Assembly (NCBI GenBank): GCA_028691965.1
Contig: JAQUYE010000012.1
Location: 1 to 48,876 of the forward strand
Direction of reading: 5' to 3'
Source of the DNA: Paludibacter sp.
GTDB taxonomy: Bacteria; Bacteroidota; Bacteroidia; Bacteroidales; Paludibacteraceae
Length of the DNA stretch: 48,876 bases
The notes under the pieces were generated by a model. That model ran no database searches. It was not told the origin of the DNA and saw only the letters and a program-made list of their open reading frames with translations. Below, in pieces: positions 42,955 to 48,876 of this stretch. How positions within the stretch are numbered: position 1 is the first letter of the stretch; each line of letters opens with the position of its first letter. Both the position numbers and the translations under genes were made by a program.

Positions 42955-42996
42955 CCTTTCTGTTTATAATTGCCGAATCTCCGAATCATTTGTGAT

Positions 42997-44229
42997 TCAG
43001 GCACTCTTCAGTCGGTTGACATTTGCCTTTTCGATCTTGCTGATAGCGTATGGTAATTCAATTACTAACTTGTGTTCTTTTTGCGAAGGCATCTCGTACA
43101 TTTTGTCCATGATGATGGTCTCAGTAATGGAGCGTAATCCACGGGCACCCAACTTAAACTCAATAGCCTTATCTACAATATATTCCAAAACCTCTTCGGT
43201 GAATACCAGCTCAATTTCATCCATTTTGAACAATTTAAGGTATTGTTTGACGATGGAGTTTTTTGGTTCGGTTAGTATCTTACGCAAAGCCGAACGATCA
43301 AGTGGTTCCAGATAGGTAAGGATCGGCAGACGGCCAATAATTTCAGGTATCAGACCAAAGGATTTTAAATCCTGTGGGGCGATATACTGAAGCATGTTGT
43401 GTTTGTCGATGTGCTCCTTTTCGAGAGTGGCGCTATAACCAACCACTTTGGTGTTCAATCGAGCCGCAATTTTTTTCTCGATACCATCAAATGCCCCTCC
43501 GCAAATAAAAAGGATGTTCTGGGTGTTTACAGCTATCATCTTCTGATCCGGATGTTTACGCCCTCCCTGAGGGGGAACATTTACTACCGATCCCTCCAGT
43601 AGCTTAAGTAGTCCCTGTTGGACTCCTTCACCGCTTACATCCCGGGTAATACTTGGATTGTCGCTTTTACGGGCAATCTTATCAATTTCATCGATAAATA
43701 CGATTCCACGTTCTGCCGATTTTACATCATAATCGGCTACCTGCAATAAACGGGTAAGGATACTTTCAATATCTTCGCCCACATAACCGGCCTCGGTTAA
43801 TACGGTAGCATCCACAATCGTAAACGGAACATGAAGGCGACGGGCAATTGTACGCGCCAACAGGGTTTTGCCGGTACCGGTCGAACCTACCATGATAATG
43901 TTTGATTTTTCAATTTCAACATCATCCTTGGTGTTTTCCTGAATCAATCGTTTATAGTGGTTGTATACTGCAACTGAAAGAAACTTTTTAGCTTCATCCT
44001 GTCCGATTACATATTGATCGAGGTATTCCTTAATCTCCATTGGTTTGGGGATTTCATCACGATGTAAGTTTGGAAGCCGGGATTTGCTCTTTACATTCTC
44101 TTTTGCTATCTCTGCAGCCTGCACCGCACACTCATTACAAATCTGAGTATTGTTTTGTCCCATGATGAAAAAATCCACCTGGGCTTCCGTGCGACCGCAA
44201 AAAGAGCACTGTCGGGGTTGTTTAGCCAT
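42997..44229 (-). CDS. clpX: ATP-dependent Clp protease, ATPase subunit ClpX
   Basis: This 410-residue AAA+ unfoldase has the N-terminal zinc-binding domain with CSFCGR and ICNECA, then [10 protein letters not shown], Walker [14 protein letters not shown], Walker [15 protein letters not shown] and the pore loops, with sensor regions and [11 protein letters not shown] near the end. It unfolds tagged substrates and feeds them to ClpP. The clpP gene ends 9 bases upstream, so the two are one operon. Length and motifs are normal. Confidence 0.97.
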   Translation of the reverse strand: MAKQPRQCSFCGRTEAQVDFFIMGQNNTQICNECAVQAAEIAKENVKSKSRLPNLHRDEIPKPMEIKEYLDQYVIGQDEAKKFLSVAVYNHYKRLIQENTKDDVEIEKSNIIMVGSTGTGKTLLARTIARRLHVPFTIVDATVLTEAGYVGEDIESILTRLLQVADYDVKSAERGIVFIDEIDKIARKSDNPSITRDVSGEGVQQGLLKLLEGSVVNVPPQGGRKHPDQKMIAVNTQNILFICGGAFDGIEKKIAARLNTKVVGYSATLEKEHIDKHNMLQYIAPQDLKSFGLIPEIIGRLPILTYLEPLDRSALRKILTEPKNSIVKQYLKLFKMDEIELVFTEEVLEYIVDKAIEFKLGARGLRSITETIIMDKMYEMPSQKEHKLVIELPYAISKIEKANVNRLKSA

Positions 44230-44238
44230 TCCTTATAA

Positions 44239-44919
44239 TTACTTGTTTTTCTTGTCGTTAATCAGGATACGATCAATCATACCATAGTCCAGCGCTTCCT
44301 GCGACGTCATCCAGTAATCACGATCCGAATCCTTTTCAATTCTGTCAAAGGGATTTCCCGAATGGTCGGCAATAATAGTATAGAGTTCCTTTTTTAGTTT
44401 CTGTATTTCACGGGCTGTGATTTCAATGTCGGATGCCTGTCCCTGTGCTCCGCCCATTGGCTGGTGAATCATCACACGTGAGTGTCTCAGGGCTGAGCGT
44501 TTGCCATTGGCACCTGCAACCAGTAATACTGCTGCCATCGAAGCTGCCATACCTGTACAGATGGTAGCTACTTCAGAGCCGATAAACTGCATCGTGTCGT
44601 AAATACCAAGTCCGGCATACACTGAACCTCCCGGTGAGTTGAGGTAAATAGAGATGTCCTTTCCCGGATCCGAAGAGTCGAGAAAAAGGAGCTGAGCCTG
44701 AATAACATTGGCAGTATATTCATCGATCTGTGTTCCCAGAAAGATGATACGATCCATCATCAGGCGAGAGAATACATCCATTTGTGTAACGTTCAGCTGA
44801 CGTTCTTCCAGAATCGACGGAGAGATATAGCTACTGGTAATATTCATGTATTTTTCCAGTCCAAGGCCATTCATCCCCAGGTGCCTGGTGGCAAAGTTGT
44901 GAAATTCGTTCTTGTTCAT
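44239..44919 (-). CDS. clpP: ATP-dependent Clp protease, proteolytic subunit ClpP
   Basis: This 226-residue serine protease subunit has the catalytic Ser127 in TGMAASMAA (ClpP usually has GQAASM), His152 in MIHQPMGGAQG and an Asp in the KDSDRDYWM segment. YLNSPGGSVYAGLGIYD marks the oligomer interface. The extended N-terminus (about 1-40) will be processed or may vary. It forms the 14-mer chamber that works with ClpX. The -7 box at 44948-44955 drives it, inside one arm of a long inverted repeat. Confidence 0.96.
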   Translation of the reverse strand: MNKNEFHNFATRHLGMNGLGLEKYMNITSSYISPSILEERQLNVTQMDVFSRLMMDRIIFLGTQIDEYTANVIQAQLLFLDSSDPGKDISIYLNSPGGSVYAGLGIYDTMQFIGSEVATICTGMAASMAAVLLVAGANGKRSALRHSRVMIHQPMGGAQGQASDIEITAREIQKLKKELYTIIADHSGNPFDRIEKDSDRDYWMTSQEALDYGMIDRILINDKKNK

Positions 44920-44938
44920 AATCTTATTTTTAGATACG

Positions 44939-45028
44939 CAAAAGGCACAAAAGTACTTATTTTCGAGGTGTAAAATTAATCAATTTAACGGATTAATTCA
45001 GCCCTTCAATAAACTTTTGTGCCTTTTG
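44939..45028. repeat. 16-bp perfect inverted repeat framing the clpP promoter
   Basis: CAAAAGGCACAAAAGT (44939-44954) and its exact reverse complement ACTTTTGTGCCTTTTG (45013-45028) are 58 bases apart, between tig and clpP. Within the gap lies a smaller pair, AATTAATC and GATTAATT. The clpP -7 box lies on the left arm. The arms could form a long stem after tig in the transcript, or be two sites for one regulator. Confidence 0.88.
44948..44955 (-). promoter_or_regulatory. -7 box of clpP-clpX
   Basis: Minus-strand TACTTTTG matches TAnnTTTG, about 29 bases before the clpP ATG. It coincides with the left arm of the inverted repeat, so a protein bound to that arm would block it. Confidence 0.6.
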
Positions 45029-45042
45029 TGGTAATTTAATGC

Positions 45043-46392
45043 TTATTCAAACATTTTGTTGAAATCCTCGATCGAAACTTCTTTCGTATCAAGCTTAACA
45101 GTATTCTTTATGATTTCAACTACTTTATTTTCTGCTACACGGTCGATGATGTTACGAAGTTGTTCTTCGTTTTTGAACATATCTTTTACGTAGTTGTCGA
45201 GAATAGAATCTTCCAGACCGGTCATGCCGTATTGTGCAAACTGCGAGCGGGCAATCTGGCGACCATAAGCCTGAACGTCTTCGTTTTCAACTTTGATTTC
45301 GTTGGCCTTGGCAATTTTATCTTTAATAAGTTGCCATTTCAGGTCGTCGATCATCTTCGAATAGTCTTCCTCTACCTTGTCGGCAGTGAGGTCTTTATTG
45401 GTAGCCAGTAACCAGCGTTTCAGGAATGCATCCGGGAACACCAGGTCGTTGTATTTTTTAACAAGGGCTTCACGGGCATCAATACCAAACTTGTAATTGC
45501 TGTCCTGCGAAAGCTGTTCTTCGATAGTTGCTTTGATTTTAGCAATGAAGTCTTCTTCTGAAGTTACAACTCCGTCGCCATATACCTTATCAAACAATTC
45601 CTGATTTACTTCGGCTTCGTGGTAGCGGGTGATGCTCTCGATGGTGAAAAGGAAGTCAGATTCCAGTCCTGCCACATCTTCTTTCTTCAGTTTCAGCAAT
45701 GATGCAATTTCAGCTTCGTTTTCAAAGGCTTTCTTCGGATTAAAGGTGATCTGATCGCCGGCTTTTGCCCCTACAAAGCTATTTTTTGAAGCTTCATCTT
45801 TCATGTAAGCAGGGGTGAGAACTGCATCGCTGGCCTGAATACCGTCTTCTTTTACCTTTCCGTCGGCCAGTTCAACGATCAACCCTTTTACCATGTCTTT
45901 TTCTTCTACCGTTTCTTCCTGTACGTATTTTCCGTAACGGCCGGTATAGGATTTAACCTGGTTATTTACCATTTCATCACTGGCAGCAATCTGATAGAAT
46001 TTAACCTTGTCTTTCTTGTTGAGTTCCACTTCGAATGCAGGAGCCAGACCCAGATCGAACGAAAATTCAAAATCTTCCTGTGTGTTGAAGTCAATTTCCT
46101 TCTGTTCGTCTTCGTTGGGAAGAGGTTCGCCCAGAATGTTGACGTTGTTTTCCTGAATGTACTTGTACAGTTCATCCGAAAGCATCTTATTGATTTCTTC
46201 GGCTAAAATTGATTTTCCGTACATTTTTTTCAACAATCCCATTGGTACCATGCCCGGACGGAAACCCGGGATGTTGGCTTTCTTGCGGTAATCGCGCAGG
46301 GTTTTTTCTACTTTTTCGCTGTAATCGGCTTTCTCAATGCTGATTGTTAGGGTAGCATTGACGCTGTCGTGGTCTTTTCTGACAATGTTCAT
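45043..46392 (-). CDS. tig: Trigger factor, ribosome-bound chaperone
   Basis: This 449-residue chaperone has the N-terminal ribosome-binding domain with the signature IPGFRPGMVP (about 40-49). A middle region (about 155-260) stands where the FKBP-type prolyl isomerase domain sits; it keeps only weak resemblance (FVGAKAGDQITF), so isomerase activity may be lost. The helical C-terminal arms follow (about 265-449). It holds new chains as they leave the ribosome. tig-clpP-clpX order is conserved across bacteria. It has its own -7 box at 46435-46442. Confidence 0.95.
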   Translation of the reverse strand: MNIVRKDHDSVNATLTISIEKADYSEKVEKTLRDYRKKANIPGFRPGMVPMGLLKKMYGKSILAEEINKMLSDELYKYIQENNVNILGEPLPNEDEQKEIDFNTQEDFEFSFDLGLAPAFEVELNKKDKVKFYQIAASDEMVNNQVKSYTGRYGKYVQEETVEEKDMVKGLIVELADGKVKEDGIQASDAVLTPAYMKDEASKNSFVGAKAGDQITFNPKKAFENEAEIASLLKLKKEDVAGLESDFLFTIESITRYHEAEVNQELFDKVYGDGVVTSEEDFIAKIKATIEEQLSQDSNYKFGIDAREALVKKYNDLVFPDAFLKRWLLATNKDLTADKVEEDYSKMIDDLKWQLIKDKIAKANEIKVENEDVQAYGRQIARSQFAQYGMTGLEDSILDNYVKDMFKNEEQLRNIIDRVAENKVVEIIKNTVKLDTKEVSIEDFNKMFE

Positions 46393-46434
46393 ATTTAATT
46401 ATCTGATAGTTATCTAACTTTTGTAAAAAGTCTG

Positions 46435-46442
46435 CAAAGATA
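46435..46442 (-). promoter_or_regulatory. -7 box of tig
   Basis: Minus-strand TATCTTTG is an exact match to the consensus, 43 bases before the tig ATG and 15 bases past the typA stop, so tig can be transcribed apart from typA. Confidence 0.65.
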
Positions 46443-46457
46443 CAAATTATTTTAGAA

Positions 46458-48257
46458 TTATTTCTTTGAGTTTCGTTTTCTGTCGTTTTCGTCCAAAAGG
46501 ATCTTACGTAGTCGGATGCTTTTCGGGGTAATTTCCACGTATTCATCTTCACGGATATACTCAAGTGCTTCTTCCAGACTGAATACGATAGGTGGAATCA
46601 GACGGGCTTTGTCGTCGGCTCCCGAAGCACGCATATTAGTCAGCTTCTTCGATTTAGTAACATTTACAATCATATCACCTTCCTTAGCACTTTCACCAAC
46701 TACCTGTCCGGCGTACACTTCTTCCTGCGGAAACACAAAGAATCGTCCGCGATCCTGTAATTTGTCGATAGCATAAGCAAATGCGGTTCCGCTTTCCATG
46801 GCTATAATCGATCCGTTCATACGTTTCTCGATATTGCCTTTATAAGGTTGATATTCTATAAAACGATGCGACATGATAGCCTCACCGGCTGAAGCGGTAA
46901 GTGCGTTGGTTCTCAGTCCGATGATACCGCGTGAAGGAATCAGGAATTCGAGTTGTACCCGGTCGTTCTTAATTTCCATACTCAGCATTTCACCTTTTCG
47001 TGTGGCAACCATCTCAATGATTTTACCAGAGCTTTCTTCCGGAAGGTTGATGCTTAACTGCTCGATAGGTTCGCATTTTACGCCGTCAATTTCCTTAAAG
47101 ATTACCTGCGGCTGACCCACCTGCAGTTCATAGCCTTCACGACGCATAGTTTCAATCAATACCGATAAGTGTAATACCCCGCGGCCATATACATTCCATA
47201 CATCGGCGTTCAGGTTTTTTTCAACCCGCAGAGCAAGGTTCTTATCTAATTCCTTTATAAGGCGGTCGTGGATATGGCGGGAAGTTACAAACTTACCTTC
47301 TTTACCGAAAAATGGCGAATCGTTGATGGTAAATACCATACTCATCGTAGGTTCGTCGATGGCAATTGGTTTAAGTGGTTCGGGATTAACCGTGTCGCAC
47401 ACCGAGTCGCCAATCTCAAATCCTTCGATCCCCACCAGAGCACAGATATCACCCGAACTTACCATATTGGTCTTGGTACGTCCTAAGCCGGTAAAGGTAT
47501 GTAATTCCTTAATTCTTGATTTTGTAATGGAGCCATCCCGTTTAACCAGACTTACGTCCATGTTTTCGAGGATTACTCCCCGGTGCACACGGCCTACCGC
47601 TATACGACCCACATAGTTTGAGTAATCGAGTGAGGTGATCAGCATCTGCAATGAACCTTCACGTACAACCGGTTCGGGTATATGTTCAATGATAGCATCG
47701 AGCAGTGTTGTAATCGATCCGGTGGGAGTTTTCCAGTCGTCGCCCATCCAGTTGTTCTTTGCCGAACCATATACCGTATGGAAGTCAAGCTGTTCTTCAG
47801 TAGCGTCGAGGTTGTACATCAGGTCAAAGACCATTTCGTGTACTTCGTCGGGGCGACAGTTGGGTTTGTCGACTTTATTAATAACAACAATAGGTTTCAG
47901 CCCAATCTGAAGAGCTTTCTGTAACACAAAGCGGGTCTGAGGCATAGGACCTTCAAAGGCATCAACGAGCAATAACACCCCGTCGGCCATATTCAGTACC
48001 CGTTCTACTTCTCCTCCGAAGTCGGCGTGACCCGGAGTGTCGATAATATTAATTTTATATCCCTTGTAGTCGATGGAGACATTTTTGGCGAGGATGGTGA
48101 TGCCACGTTCCCTTTCCAGGTCGTTGTTGTCCATAATGAGTTCACCGGCGGTTTCATTTTCCCGGAACAGGTGTCCGGCCAACAGCATTTTGTCCACCAA
48201 TGTAGTTTTCCCGTGGTCAACGTGCGCAATAATAGCAATGTTTCTGATTTTCTGCAT
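46458..48257 (-). CDS. typA: Ribosome-associated GTPase TypA/BipA
   Basis: This translational GTPase of 599 residues starts at the ATG at 48257 (a TTG nine bases further out is less likely). G1 is AHVDHGKTTLVDKM, then RERGITI, G3 DTPGHADFGGEVER and G4 NKVDKPNC. EF-G-like domains and the TypA-specific C-terminal domain follow (LIPSRGIIGLRTN, ESGTAFAYAIDKLQDRGRFF written in part, AKEGDMIVNVTKSKKLTNMRASG in part). It acts on ribosomes under stress and in late assembly. A -7 box lies 26 bases upstream. Confidence 0.97.
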   Translation of the reverse strand: MQKIRNIAIIAHVDHGKTTLVDKMLLAGHLFRENETAGELIMDNNDLERERGITILAKNVSIDYKGYKINIIDTPGHADFGGEVERVLNMADGVLLLVDAFEGPMPQTRFVLQKALQIGLKPIVVINKVDKPNCRPDEVHEMVFDLMYNLDATEEQLDFHTVYGSAKNNWMGDDWKTPTGSITTLLDAIIEHIPEPVVREGSLQMLITSLDYSNYVGRIAVGRVHRGVILENMDVSLVKRDGSITKSRIKELHTFTGLGRTKTNMVSSGDICALVGIEGFEIGDSVCDTVNPEPLKPIAIDEPTMSMVFTINDSPFFGKEGKFVTSRHIHDRLIKELDKNLALRVEKNLNADVWNVYGRGVLHLSVLIETMRREGYELQVGQPQVIFKEIDGVKCEPIEQLSINLPEESSGKIIEMVATRKGEMLSMEIKNDRVQLEFLIPSRGIIGLRTNALTASAGEAIMSHRFIEYQPYKGNIEKRMNGSIIAMESGTAFAYAIDKLQDRGRFFVFPQEEVYAGQVVGESAKEGDMIVNVTKSKKLTNMRASGADDKARLIPPIVFSLEEALEYIREDEYVEITPKSIRLRKILLDENDRKRNSKK

Positions 48258-48282
48258 GTAACACAATCTTTTTTTGAGGGCG

Positions 48283-48290
48283 CAAAGATA
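48283..48290 (-). promoter_or_regulatory. -7 box of typA
   Basis: Minus-strand TATCTTTG is an exact consensus match, 26 bases before the ATG at 48257. The -33 element is not clear. Confidence 0.65.
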
Positions 48291-48385
48291 CGAAAATTAC
48301 TGTTTATTTTTGTGTTTTCGCCATAACTTATTCATATTTTTGTACTTATCGGAAGGTGTGAACGACTTTCTTTTGGCTAAAATGC

Positions 48386-48414
48386 TTGAAATAAGAGAAA
48401 AAATGTTTACTTTG
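48386..48414 (+). promoter_or_regulatory. Possible promoter of the GH43-like gene
   Basis: TTG (48386-48388), 18 bases, then TTACTTTG (48407-48414), one mismatch from TAnnTTTG. The leader would be about 70 bases. Confidence 0.4.
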
Positions 48415-48492
48415 CAGATGCGTTTACAGGGGTTGAACCTCCGTTTTCGGCAGCCTGTTAACACTTAAAATCTATTCTATACAGCCATTTCC

Positions 48493-48876
48493 ATGAATTA
48501 TTCAGCTTTTTTTCTTGTAAGTCTCTTTCTGGTTTTACAAAGTTCTTTTGTTAGTGCTCAGCCTCAGAACATTAAAAACAATGCTTTCTGGAATACTGTC
48601 GACGGGCAACCGATTTACAGTCAGGGTGGTGGTGTTTTCAGGTTTACCGATCCTCAATCGGGTGCGGAGTTGTATTATTGGTATGGTGTGAATTATAAGG
48701 AGGCCGCACTGTACCGAAACGACCCCTCCGTTACGCAACCAAGAGATCATTTCGAGTCGGTTACCTGTTATACTTCAACTGATTTGGTAAACTGGAAATC
48801 ACAGGGTGATGTGCTTACCCGCGAGGAGCTCGACCGCAACTATAGCCGGACCGGCTGGGTAGGGCGATTGGGTGTT
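48493..48876 (+). CDS. GH43-like galactan-active enzyme, N-terminal part
   Basis: The right window edge cuts this gene after 128 codons, all open. It starts with a signal peptide ending near SSFVSAQ. The next part contains FWNTVDGQPIYSQGGGVFRF, ELYYWYGVNYKEA, SVTCYTSTDLVNW and GWVGRLGV. This pattern is typical of the first blade of GH43 subfamily 24-type enzymes (exo-beta-1,3-galactanases of Bacteroides and relatives). Catalytic residues beyond the first blade are outside the window. If right, it would attack arabinogalactan and complement the GH53 galactanase 20 kb away. Start chosen because it gives a clean signal peptide after the possible promoter. Confidence 0.75.
   Translation, partial: MNYSAFFLVSLFLVLQSSFVSAQPQNIKNNAFWNTVDGQPIYSQGGGVFRFTDPQSGAELYYWYGVNYKEAALYRNDPSVTQPRDHFESVTCYTSTDLVNWKSQGDVLTREELDRNYSRTGWVGRLGV

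Overview
The window comes from a member of the Bacteroidota, most likely order Bacteroidales. Several independent signs agree: promoters with the Bacteroidota -7 box TAnnTTTG and no Shine-Dalgarno sequences, a succinylornithine-type carbamoyltransferase with Pro90, type IX secretion genes (a PorW/SprE-like lipoprotein and PorX), a type II glutaminyl cyclase, a DUF4296 lipoprotein and a GH53 enzyme with a T9SS C-terminal tail. Most of the window is ordinary chromosome. I see no phage, insertion sequence, CRISPR array or tRNA.

Layout. 1-1860: 3' part of an rRNA operon (23S, 5S, terminator). 1863-5256 (minus): a three-gene envelope-polysaccharide operon (GT1, a phosphoribosyltransferase-HAD fusion, a processive GT2). 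5397-6431: an SDR epimerase/dehydratase. 6433-7353: an odd region with a short orphan gene or RNA, a 22-bp tandem repeat, a perfect 30-bp palindrome and a terminator. 7354-10948 (minus): acyl-CoA dehydrogenase and its electron-transfer flavoprotein. 11375-15600: glutaminyl cyclase, proBA and a CPBP protease. 15571-15960 (minus): a small membrane protein with a Cys/His cluster. 16049-29896: a ten-gene plus-strand run without visible terminators, holding porW, porX, argF', apt, argB, a sigma54-type regulator, a hybrid histidine kinase, an esterase, argE and the T9SS-tailed galactanase. 29898-35112 (minus): gyrB, a GH16-like protein lacking its catalytic acids, a KdsA-KdsC fusion and kdsD. 35276-38276: metF, a DksA/TraR-like protein, lspA and a DUF4296 lipoprotein. 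38281-42851 (minus): a plug-domain protein without barrel, and recQ. 42997-48257 (minus): clpX, clpP, tig and typA. 48493 to the end: the start of a GH43-like galactan enzyme.

How it fits together. Envelope and secretion themes dominate: KDO for lipopolysaccharide (kdsAC, kdsD), two glycosyltransferases, lipoprotein processing (lspA), N-terminal pyroglutamate formation (glutaminyl cyclase), T9SS function and control (PorW, PorX) and T9SS cargo (galactanase). Arginine and proline synthesis genes are interleaved with these. The least explained items are the GH16-like protein whose ExDxxE motif reads HxNxxH, the phosphoribosyltransferase-HAD fusion, the repeat/palindrome region at 6.4-7.3 kb, and the physical coupling of PorW-PorX to a two-component system, arginine genes and a T9SS substrate. 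All functional calls rest on reading motifs by eye; no database search was run.
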